NCBI GenBank assembly: GCA_035293045.1
Contig: DATDOY010000221.1
Coordinates: forward strand, 1 to 6,904
DNA: 6,904 nucleotides
Origin: DATDOY01 sp035293045
Lineage (GTDB): Bacteria; Actinomycetota; Acidimicrobiia; IMCC26256; JACPCJ01
Direction of reading: 5' to 3'
Part shown: piece after piece, positions 1-5,232 of the stretch
Layout of the letters: each line of letters opens with the position of its first letter
Position numbering within the stretch: position 1 is the first letter of the stretch
Position numbers and translations under genes: made by a program
Notes under the pieces: model-generated
What the model saw: the letters and a program-made list of their open reading frames with translations, nothing else
What the model was told of the DNA's origin: nothing
Databases searched by the model: none

Positions 1-11
1 CACCCCTCCCA

Positions 12-35
12 CCCAACTTTGTTTCCTTTCTCACG
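12..35 (+). repeat. Left copy of 24-bp inverted repeat
   Basis: On the + strand it starts CCCAACTTTGTTTCC and ends TTTCTCACG. It is the exact reverse complement of 1088-1111, with no mismatch over 24 bases; matching stops at both edges (positions 11 and 36 do not pair). It lies immediately 3' of the stop codon of the DUF559 gene (TAG on the minus strand, 36-38). The A/T-containing polypurine/polypyrimidine sequence stands out against the GC-rich surroundings. A match this long cannot reasonably be chance in a window of this size. Confidence 0.93.
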
Positions 36-980
36 CTATGCCGCAGTCGCGACTCCCAGTTCGCGGGCGCGCTGTTCCCTGAGCCGGAGGATCTCGCGGG
101 CCGTGTGCTGGGGCGTGCCGACGAGGCACCTCCACGCGTAACGCAGAGGCAGGAATCCGCACTGGACAATCCGGTTCTGACGGGTGATGTCGTACAAGAG
201 CGCGTTGCGACCGACCCGGGTCGACGCGCCGTCGAGCTCGATCACGATCCGCACGTCGAGATAGACGGCGTCGACCTTGGCTACGAACACTCCGTGCTCG
301 TCTCGGATCTCGTACTGGTACATGGGTTCAGGCAGGCCGTGGCGGGCGACGAGTCGCTGGAACTCGGCCTCGAGCACCGTCGAGGGAACGCCGGTCCGCT
401 CCGCAAGCGATCGGCGGAGCCGGCCCGTGCCCCGCCGTCCCCGACGACCGAGAGCATTGAGGACGTCGAGGAGTTCGTCCCATTCCACGCAGCCGCGGGC
501 GAGCGCATCGTCGACCGCCCGGTCGACGATGGCCTGTGAGCTGACCGCGCCGAGGTCGAGCAGCGTGCGTGCGGGCCTCGTGACCGGAATTCCTAGGTGT
601 TTGGTGACGTACGCGGGCCCCAGGTCGGTGCTCCGGTGTGTGATGACGTGCCCAGGTCTCGTCTGCTGGAGCAACTCGCCGGACACTTCGACGAGATCGC
701 GCCCCGTCCCGTCGATCCGCCAGAGTGCCGCTGCGGCCCGGTGGGAGACGGCGGCCCCATTGCCGAGAGCCAGGGTCGCCGCGAGGAGCCGCTGATGCCA
801 CGTCACCGGCACGCCAGGAAGCGCGTAGACGCCCCGGTGAACCCGAATCAGGTGACCCCATTGGAGGAAATGGTCGACCTGGCGGTCGGTGAGGCCGAGG
901 TCGAGCAGCTGCCGGCGGGCGATCAGGCCGTACTGGCAACGGGTGATGTCGTAGATACGTGAGTCCATGCTCGGGAGCAT
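36..980 (-). CDS. AbiEi-like winged-helix protein with C-terminal DUF559 (Vsr-like nuclease) domain
   Basis: The protein is 314 residues. Residues 8-60 look like the AbiEi-type antitoxin N-terminal winged helix (GLIARRQLLDLGLT, then LIRVHRGVYALPG). Residues 62-170 are the middle region typical of this family (SHRAAAALWRIDG; GIPVTRPARTLLDLG). Residues 200-302 match DUF559, a relative of the Vsr/PD-(D/E)XK endonuclease fold, with candidate acidic residues E204, E206, D237, E248 and D250, then D264 and R267. The His I expect shortly after the ELDG motif appears to be Arg255, so activity may be altered. No toxin partner (AbiEii) is adjacent. Two starts are possible, Met1 (980) and Met5 (968). Neither has a clear Shine-Dalgarno, and both sit inside a small palindrome. 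GC3 is about 84% over the 3' 126 codons, slightly below the genes nearby. Family assignment is fairly secure; the biological role is unknown. Confidence 0.85.
   Translation of the reverse strand: MLPSMDSRIYDITRCQYGLIARRQLLDLGLTDRQVDHFLQWGHLIRVHRGVYALPGVPVTWHQRLLAATLALGNGAAVSHRAAAALWRIDGTGRDLVEVSGELLQQTRPGHVITHRSTDLGPAYVTKHLGIPVTRPARTLLDLGAVSSQAIVDRAVDDALARGCVEWDELLDVLNALGRRGRRGTGRLRRSLAERTGVPSTVLEAEFQRLVARHGLPEPMYQYEIRDEHGVFVAKVDAVYLDVRIVIELDGASTRVGRNALLYDITRQNRIVQCGFLPLRYAWRCLVGTPQHTAREILRLREQRARELGVATAA
967..980. repeat. Short palindrome covering both candidate start codons of the DUF559 gene
   Basis: ATGCTC and its complement GAGCAT flank a 2-base centre, so the two candidate ATG codons (Met1 and Met5) occupy the two arms. 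In the mRNA this could fold into a 6-bp hairpin that hides both starts, or serve as a protein-binding palindrome. It is short enough that chance is possible. Confidence 0.35.
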
Positions 981-991
981 CGCGGCGAGGT

Positions 992-1002
992 GTGACAGTC
1001 AC
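992..1002. promoter_or_regulatory. Possible operator palindrome GTGAC-A-GTCAC upstream of the DUF559 gene
   Basis: A perfect 5-bp inverted repeat around one base lies 12-22 bases upstream of the first start codon. AbiEi-family winged-helix proteins are known to bind inverted repeats in their own promoters, so autoregulation is a reasonable guess. A palindrome this short occurs by chance often enough that it needs support from homologous cassettes. Confidence 0.22.
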
Positions 1003-1087
1003 CGCGGGCCGTCGACCGTCGCCAACGCGGTTTTCCACAACCAGTTCCTCGCGCCCTGGTGAACCGTGATTCCCTACTACGGCCTGA

Positions 1088-1111
1088 CGTGAGAAAGGAA
1101 ACAAAGTTGGG
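1088..1111 (-). repeat. Right copy of 24-bp inverted repeat
   Basis: On the + strand it begins CGTGAGAAAGGAAACAAAG and ends TTGGG. It is the exact reverse complement of 12-35. It lies 108 bases upstream of the DUF559 start codon and 24 bases past the stop of the 2H-GNAT gene, so it separates the cassette from the preceding co-directional gene. A transcript reading through both copies could form a 24-bp stem closing a loop of about 1 kb. Confidence 0.93.
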
Positions 1112-1131
1112 GCGCGCGGGCGGGGGCGGGG
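1109..1131 (+). other. G-quadruplex-type motif abutting the right inverted repeat
   Basis: Four G-runs of 4, 3, 5 and 4 bases are separated by linkers of 5, 1 and 1 bases, which fits the usual G3+N1-7 rule. The first run overlaps the last three bases of the right inverted repeat. Just outside the left repeat, C-runs at 3-6, 8-10 and 12-14 give three G-runs on the minus strand before the window ends, so the same arrangement may be mirrored there. The motif follows the rule; whether it folds is not known. Confidence 0.5.
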
Positions 1132-1134
1132 CGA

Positions 1135-2091
1135 CTACAGGTCCTTGCGCATTTCCGACATCGTGCGGCCCGCGACCCAGTCCTCCAACGTCCCCGTGAG
1201 CACCCACCCGCGACGCGCATAGAACCCCTCGGCCGGGGATCCCGCGTCGGTCCGCAGCGTTAGCCACCGCACTCCCAACCCCCGGGCCGCGTCCTCGAAC
1301 GCGGCGAGCAGGTGCGCCCCCACCCCCTCGCCCCGCACGTCGGCATCCACGACGAGTTCGCTCAGATGGCCGACACCCTCGTTGGTCCATCCCGTCGCCG
1401 CGCCCACCACCACTCCCCCGCGCCGAGCCGTCAGCGTGAGGCCCCGCTCGTCCCACGCTCGGCCGACCGCCTCGCCGTGCCGGGCCCACTGCCGATCGAG
1501 CCATCGCCGCACGGGCGGCTCAAGCCCTGCGGCCTCCACGATCTCGAGTTCGAGGCCACCGCGTGCAACGACCCGGCGACCGCCAAGGGCGGCGTCCGCA
1601 AACGGCACCCACCGCTGATCGACCTCCCGCAGGAGGTGCACGCGGTCGATGGTGACCAACGCGCGGTAGTCGGCCAGAGCCAGTGCCCCGGCGGCGACCC
1701 GCTCTGGGTCGTCCTGCTCGGACAACGTCACGTGGGGGACGTACGGCCACGCCAGTTCCCGATGGAGAGGCGGGACGAACACGGCCTGGCGGAGCCGTTC
1801 GAGGCCAGCGAGATCGCCCGCCACCGCGAGGAACAGCACGGGGTTGTCGGGGAGGAACGTGGTCGGCGGACCGAGGTCGAGCGTGAGCGACGCGCTCGCA
1901 GCCGCGGCGTCGCGCAACAACGAGAAGACAGCGTCGAGGTCGCGCTCGTGCACATTGACCGGCGGGACGAGCGTGACGTGGGCGGGTACGCGGTCGAGCG
2001 AGCCGTCGCCGAGCGCCCGGCGCATCGCCTCAATCTCGGTGCGCACGGGCTCGGGCACGAGGAGGGCCACGCCCAACCGGACGCGGGGCAT
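1135..2091 (-). CDS. Fusion of 2H phosphoesterase (2'-5' RNA ligase-like) and GNAT N-acetyltransferase
   Basis: The protein is 318 residues with two domains. Residues 1-170 carry the paired HxT motifs that define the 2H phosphoesterase superfamily (H38-V-T40 and H120-V-T122), each in a hydrophobic strand context (AHVTLVPP, PHVTLSEQ). Such enzymes act on 2',5' or cyclic phosphodiester bonds, usually in RNA or nucleotides. Residues 180-318 are a GNAT fold: the acetyl-CoA-binding motif R253-G-E-G256-V-G258 follows the strand ELVVDADV, and Y291 in FYARRGW is the usual late Tyr. No signal peptide is seen, so it is probably cytosolic. The start is supported by GAGAGG (2101-2106) nine bases upstream. 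The gene lies 42 bp downstream of the glycosidase-like gene and is probably co-transcribed. Each domain is confidently recognised, but neither substrate is known. Confidence 0.87.
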   Translation of the reverse strand: MPRVRLGVALLVPEPVRTEIEAMRRALGDGSLDRVPAHVTLVPPVNVHERDLDAVFSLLRDAAAASASLTLDLGPPTTFLPDNPVLFLAVAGDLAGLERLRQAVFVPPLHRELAWPYVPHVTLSEQDDPERVAAGALALADYRALVTIDRVHLLREVDQRWVPFADAALGGRRVVARGGLELEIVEAAGLEPPVRRWLDRQWARHGEAVGRAWDERGLTLTARRGGVVVGAATGWTNEGVGHLSELVVDADVRGEGVGAHLLAAFEDAARGLGVRWLTLRTDAGSPAEGFYARRGWVLTGTLEDWVAGRTMSEMRKDL

Positions 2092-2133
2092 CAGCGCTGG
2101 CCTCTCACTGCGGGCGTCGCACCGGAGTGTTGG

Positions 2134-3171
2134 TCACCCGCGGAGGGTCGGCAGCGCGTCGGGAGCGGTCGTCCGCCAGTCGTAGTTGGACCAGCCGATG
2201 GAGCCGGTCGCTCGCACCGCTTGCATGAACCCTTGATAGTCGGCCACCGTGGCCGCGTCGCCGATACCACCGATCGGATGCACCGGCGCCGCGGGGTCGC
2301 CCAGGTGCGCTCGCACCATCGCGACGTTGGCCTCGGTGTACTTATAGGCGTCGCGCCATTCGCTGCTCGACTTGCGATTGGTCCAATACCCCATCGGCAT
2401 CCACGCGTCGTAATAGGGCTTGATCTCCTGCCACGGGAAGGACGGCCAGAAGTTGAGGTTGATGATGTCGGTCACGACGGGCGGAAGGACGATCGCCGCG
2501 ATCGGGTAGCCGCCCGACTCCTCACGCAACCTACGGGTCATGTCGACGAGCCGGCGGTTCCGCTCGGCGACGTCGGTGACGTTGCCCCGGAATTCGATGT
2601 CGACGCCGATGCCGTCGAATCCCTGGCCCTCGGCCCGGAAATCACGGATGGCGCGGAAGCGCCGGAGGTCGCCGTCGTCGTAATTCTTGGGGAGGTACCA
2701 GGCCACGACGCGCATGCCGAGCGAATGCGCCTTCACGAGGAAGCGGGCGACCGTCTCCGGCGACTCGATGTCGCCCGGCGTACGCGGGTCGTCGCGCGAC
2801 GCCTGGATGTACAGCGTCCGCACGCCTTCCGCCGCCATCACGTCCAGGGTGTCGGGAGTGATGACGGGCGTTGGCTCGCCCTCTTGCATGTACCCCGGGC
2901 TGAAGTCGAAAACGTCGATCCACGCGCCGTACCCCGTGAAGACGTCGGCGCGGCTGACCGGCGCGACCGGGGCGAGGGTCGTCGTGGTCGGCGGAATCGT
3001 CGTGGTCGTCGTCGGAGTACTCGTTGACGTCGTGGTGGTGGAACTCGTAGAGGTCCTCGCAACCGCCGAGACGGCCGCGGCGGAGTCGTCGCCGCGTTCG
3101 AGAATGACGTACGTCGTGGCTCCAGCCAGGTTGATCGTCACGAGCGCTCCGAGAAGGAGGGCTCGGCGCAT
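2134..3171 (-). CDS. Secreted or membrane-anchored glycoside-hydrolase-like TIM-barrel protein
   Basis: The protein is 345 residues. Residues 4-24 form one hydrophobic segment after MRR, acting as an uncleaved anchor or signal peptide; no lipobox Cys is present. Residues 40-66 are a low-complexity Thr/Ser linker with two short Pro spots, typical of exported actinobacterial proteins. Residues 77-345 look like a (beta/alpha)8 barrel of the putative glycosidase type (DUF4015/COG1306-like): RTLYIQASRDD, MRVVAWYLP, GFDGIGVDIEF with candidate acids D191 and E193, YDAWMPMGYWTNR, and SIGWSNYDWR near the end. It probably acts outside the membrane on a cell-surface glycan. The substrate cannot be told, and loss of catalysis is possible. 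It appears to be first in an operon with the 2H-GNAT gene. There is no Shine-Dalgarno before the ATG; a leaderless promoter is plausible. Confidence 0.75.
   Translation of the reverse strand: MRRALLLGALVTINLAGATTYVILERGDDSAAAVSAVARTSTSSTTTTSTSTPTTTTTIPPTTTTLAPVAPVSRADVFTGYGAWIDVFDFSPGYMQEGEPTPVITPDTLDVMAAEGVRTLYIQASRDDPRTPGDIESPETVARFLVKAHSLGMRVVAWYLPKNYDDGDLRRFRAIRDFRAEGQGFDGIGVDIEFRGNVTDVAERNRRLVDMTRRLREESGGYPIAAIVLPPVVTDIINLNFWPSFPWQEIKPYYDAWMPMGYWTNRKSSSEWRDAYKYTEANVAMVRAHLGDPAAPVHPIGGIGDAATVADYQGFMQAVRATGSIGWSNYDWRTTAPDALPTLRG
2974..3054 (-). repeat. Low-complexity Thr/Ser-linker coding tract
   Basis: On the coding strand this tract is dominated by ACG/ACC-type Thr codons with Ser, encoding residues 40-66 of the secreted barrel protein. 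The near-repetitive DNA is prone to length change by slippage, which would lengthen or shorten the linker without breaking the frame when units are multiples of three. Confidence 0.6.
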
Positions 3172-3261
3172 TCACGAGAGGGTAGACCACCGCCGTCCCG
3201 AAATGACACGCGCCCCTGGGTGAGAATGGGACTGGATGACCATGGAAACCGTGGACGACCG
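3172..3261. promoter_or_regulatory. Divergent promoter region between barrel-protein and cyclase genes
   Basis: This short gap must hold the promoters for both divergent genes unless one extends into the neighbouring coding region. On the minus strand TACCCT (3179-3184) matches a -10 box and is followed by seven bases and then the ATG at 3171. That spacing suits leaderless transcription, common in Actinobacteria, and would explain the missing Shine-Dalgarno. No good -35 box is visible. On the + strand GAGAAT (3222-3227) is a weak -10 candidate that would favour the cyclase start at 3262. Confidence 0.33.
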
Positions 3262-4794
3262 ATGACTCCGAGTCCGCCGCCGTCGACCCCGCCTGCGACC
3301 GAAGCCGAGGTTCGCCATTTCGTCAAGCGGCTCCGCCTCGAGGTTGGCGTCACCAATCTCGCCGGCGGCGCCGTCCTCGTGGTGGGCAGCGTGCTCTTCG
3401 ACCCACCAGCCCCCCAGGACACCGGGGACGTCGCCGGCGGGCTGTTCGCCCTCCTCGTCGTCGTGGTGGTGTGGCTCGCCGGCCTCTGGGGATCCCATCG
3501 GCTCGTCGCTCCACTCGCCGAGTGGCTTCGCGGCGGCGAAGCGGGGGTGCCGGCTCCCCCGACCGTGCAGCGCCGCGTCCTCGCTCACCCGGGCCTTCAA
3601 GCGCTGATGCTGCTCGCGCTCTGGACGACGGCGGCCTTCAGCCTCGCCGTCATCGACGCCCTCGTGGACGTCGAGGACCGAACCCGAGAGTTCGTCCGCA
3701 CCTTGGCCGGCATCGGCGTCGCGGGCGTCGTGGTCTCGACCCTCTCGTTCCTGGCCGACCAACGCATCCTCGGGCCGTGGTACAGCCGGTTCTTCGCGGG
3801 CGAGGACCCCACCCGCCTCGACGTGCCGTCAACGCGCGTCCGGCGGCGCCTGCTCGTCATGTTCTCGCTCGGCACCGCCGTGCCTCTCGCCATCATCGGC
3901 GGCGTCGTGACCGAGCGGCTCAACACCCCTGGCGGCGTCGGCCAACTCGAGGCGATCGTGTGGTTTCTCGTCACCGTCAGCCTCGCCGCCAGCCTCTACC
4001 TGACGCTCGCCATCCGCCAGAGCATCATCCGCCCCCTCGAGCTGATCCAGACCGCGGCCGACCGGGTCCGTCTCGGGGACCTCTCGGTCGCGGTACCCGT
4101 GGAGTCCGCCGACGAGTTTGGCGAGCTCGCCATGGCCTTCAACGCCATGGTCGACGGCCTGCGCGAGCGCCAACGCGTCGAAGACCTCTTCGGCCGCAAC
4201 GTCGGCCCCGCCGTCGCCGAGCGGTTGCTGGCGTCCGAGGGCGTCACCATGGGCGGTGAGCGGCGGATCGCCAGCGTCCTCTTCCTCGACCTGGCCGGGT
4301 TCACCACGCTCACCGAGGAGCGACGACCCGAGGAGGTGGTCGAGCTCCTCAACCGGGTGTTTTCCGTCGCCGTGGCCGAGGTCGATCAACGGGGTGGATT
4401 TGTCAACAAGTTCCTGGGCGACGCCGCGCTGGCCATCTTCGGTGCGCCGCTCGACGATCCCGACCACGCCGTCCACGCGGTTGAAGCGGCGAAGGCGATC
4501 GGCAAGCACCTCGATCGGCTCGACGTGCCGTACGGCATCGGCCTGTCGACGGGGCGAGTCCTCGCCGGAAACGTCGGCGCCGCCGAGCGGTTCGAGTACA
4601 CCGTCATCGGCGACGCCGTGAACGAGGCCGAACGGCTGCAGGAACTGACGCGCACTCGCGGGGTCGCCATCCTCATTTCGGGTGCGACGGTGGGGGCGCT
4701 CTCGGACCCATCGGGCCTCGTGGCGGTGGGGCGAGAGCACCTGCGGGGACGTTCGGCCGCTACCGAGGTGTACGGCGTGACCACGTCGGCGTAG
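3262..4794 (+). CDS. Membrane-bound class III adenylate cyclase with HAMP domain
   Basis: It probably makes cyclic AMP from ATP at the inner face of the cytoplasmic membrane. Residue numbers here count from an upstream in-frame GTG at 3220. Other starts are ATG at 3226 and ATG at 3262; I prefer 3262, where the Pro-rich cytosolic N-terminus begins, but no start has a strong Shine-Dalgarno. Six hydrophobic segments lie near 44-60, 72-90, 126-146, 158-178, 208-230 and 243-265. A HAMP linker follows (about 266-320; P272, DEFGEL at 298-303), then the cyclase domain (about 345-520). All key residues are present: metal-binding D357 and D401, adenine-selecting K397 and D465, and transition-state N468 and R472. 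The layout matches mycobacterial Rv1318c/Rv1319c/Rv3645-type cyclases, which work as homodimers. It is convergent with atpC, with 49 bp between the stops. Confidence 0.92.
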   Translation: MTPSPPPSTPPATEAEVRHFVKRLRLEVGVTNLAGGAVLVVGSVLFDPPAPQDTGDVAGGLFALLVVVVVWLAGLWGSHRLVAPLAEWLRGGEAGVPAPPTVQRRVLAHPGLQALMLLALWTTAAFSLAVIDALVDVEDRTREFVRTLAGIGVAGVVVSTLSFLADQRILGPWYSRFFAGEDPTRLDVPSTRVRRRLLVMFSLGTAVPLAIIGGVVTERLNTPGGVGQLEAIVWFLVTVSLAASLYLTLAIRQSIIRPLELIQTAADRVRLGDLSVAVPVESADEFGELAMAFNAMVDGLRERQRVEDLFGRNVGPAVAERLLASEGVTMGGERRIASVLFLDLAGFTTLTEERRPEEVVELLNRVFSVAVAEVDQRGGFVNKFLGDAALAIFGAPLDDPDHAVHAVEAAKAIGKHLDRLDVPYGIGLSTGRVLAGNVGAAERFEYTVIGDAVNEAERLQELTRTRGVAILISGATVGALSDPSGLVAVGREHLRGRSAATEVYGVTTSA

Positions 4795-4843
4795 CGCGAT
4801 CCGGCCATTTCTCATCCGGCCCTGACGAATCGGCCCAGCGCGG

Positions 4844-5230
4844 TTACAGGCCGGCCACGTCGATACGCACGGTGGCCCGAGCGAGCGCGGCCTGCACCTC
4901 GGCATCGGTCTCTGTGCGCGCGCGTTCCTCGGCGTCATGCTGGGCCTTGCGGGCCCGCTCGACGTCGATCTGACTCTGGAGTTCCGCGACATCGGAGAGG
5001 ATCGTGACCTTGTTGTCGCGAACCTCGACGAATCCGCCGTGCACCGCCGCCACCTCTTCGCCGCCGCCCGTGAGGATGACGCGAACCTTCGCGATGGCGA
5101 GTGCGCCGAGGAACGGCGCGTGCCCCGGAAGGAACGCCAGTTCACCGTCGGTCGTCCGGGCGACGACCATGTCGGCCTCGCCGGAATAGAGCACCCGCTC
5201 GGGGCTCACGAGCTCGACCTGGAGCGGCAT
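4844..5230 (-). CDS. atpC: F1Fo ATP synthase subunit epsilon
   Basis: The protein is 128 residues, a normal length. It sits in the F1 central stalk with gamma and couples rotation to catalysis; its C-terminal helices can inhibit ATP hydrolysis. Residues 1-84 form the beta-sandwich domain with family landmarks GHAPFLGAL (36-44) and VHGGFVEV...TILSDVAE (63-83). Residues 88-128 are the charged, Ala-rich helical hairpin. The start lies 2 bp after the atpD stop, with GAGG about 10 bases upstream inside the end of atpD, so the two are translationally close. It is the last gene of the operon. GC3 is about 86%, matching the genes to its left rather than atpG and the 5' part of atpD. The sequence style is actinobacterial. 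Confidence 0.95.
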   Translation of the reverse strand: MPLQVELVSPERVLYSGEADMVVARTTDGELAFLPGHAPFLGALAIAKVRVILTGGGEEVAAVHGGFVEVRDNKVTILSDVAELQSQIDVERARKAQHDAEERARTETDAEVQAALARATVRIDVAGL

Positions 5231-5232
5231 GG

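Larger units (their letters stand above)
12..1111 (-). mobile_element. Putative IR-bounded single-gene cassette carrying an AbiEi-like/DUF559 protein
   Basis: A 1,100-bp unit is bounded by perfect 24-bp inverted repeats and contains one complete gene (36-980) plus a 107-bp leader (981-1087). The left repeat starts directly after the gene's stop codon, so the boundary fits the gene closely. No transposase is present. The only candidate enzyme is the encoded DUF559 (Vsr-like nuclease fold) protein. I see no convincing target-site duplication: the outside flanks (1-11 and from 1112) share only G/C-run character. That the unit is mobile is an inference from its architecture. It could instead be a pair of protein-binding sites flanking the gene, or a remnant of a larger element. 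The left flank is cut off by the window start. Confidence 0.42.

Noticed and set aside
12..35. Reading the repeat as an ordinary rho-independent terminator of the DUF559 gene
   Set aside because: A single copy does not fold on itself. Its partner is about 1 kb away, so it is not a local stem-loop.
36..980. A complete type IV toxin-antitoxin system (AbiEi plus AbiEii)
   Set aside because: Only the AbiEi-like domain is present, fused to DUF559. No nucleotidyltransferase-type toxin gene is adjacent on the visible side; the left flank is beyond the window.
1..1134. Target-site duplication flanking the inverted repeats
   Set aside because: Comparing 1-11 with 1112-1134 shows no matching direct repeat beyond short G/C runs, so insertion by a classic duplicating transposase is not supported.
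1312..3027. A long open frame (571 codons) on the + strand opposite the 2H-GNAT and barrel genes
   Set aside because: It lies antisense to two genes with clear domain motifs and crosses their boundary. Its translation is Arg/His/Asp/Gly-rich low-complexity with no recognisable motif, as expected from the complement of GC3-rich coding DNA.
4795..4843. Possible terminator between the convergent cyclase and atpC genes
   Set aside because: It contains a direct repeat ATCCGGCC (4799-4806 and 4814-4821) and only 4-bp self-complementary stems. There is no strong hairpin and no T-run on either strand, so I do not call a terminator.
3829..5145. A 438-codon minus-strand open frame overlapping the cyclase gene and atpC
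   Set aside because: It conflicts with two well-supported genes, and its product is composition-biased without motifs.
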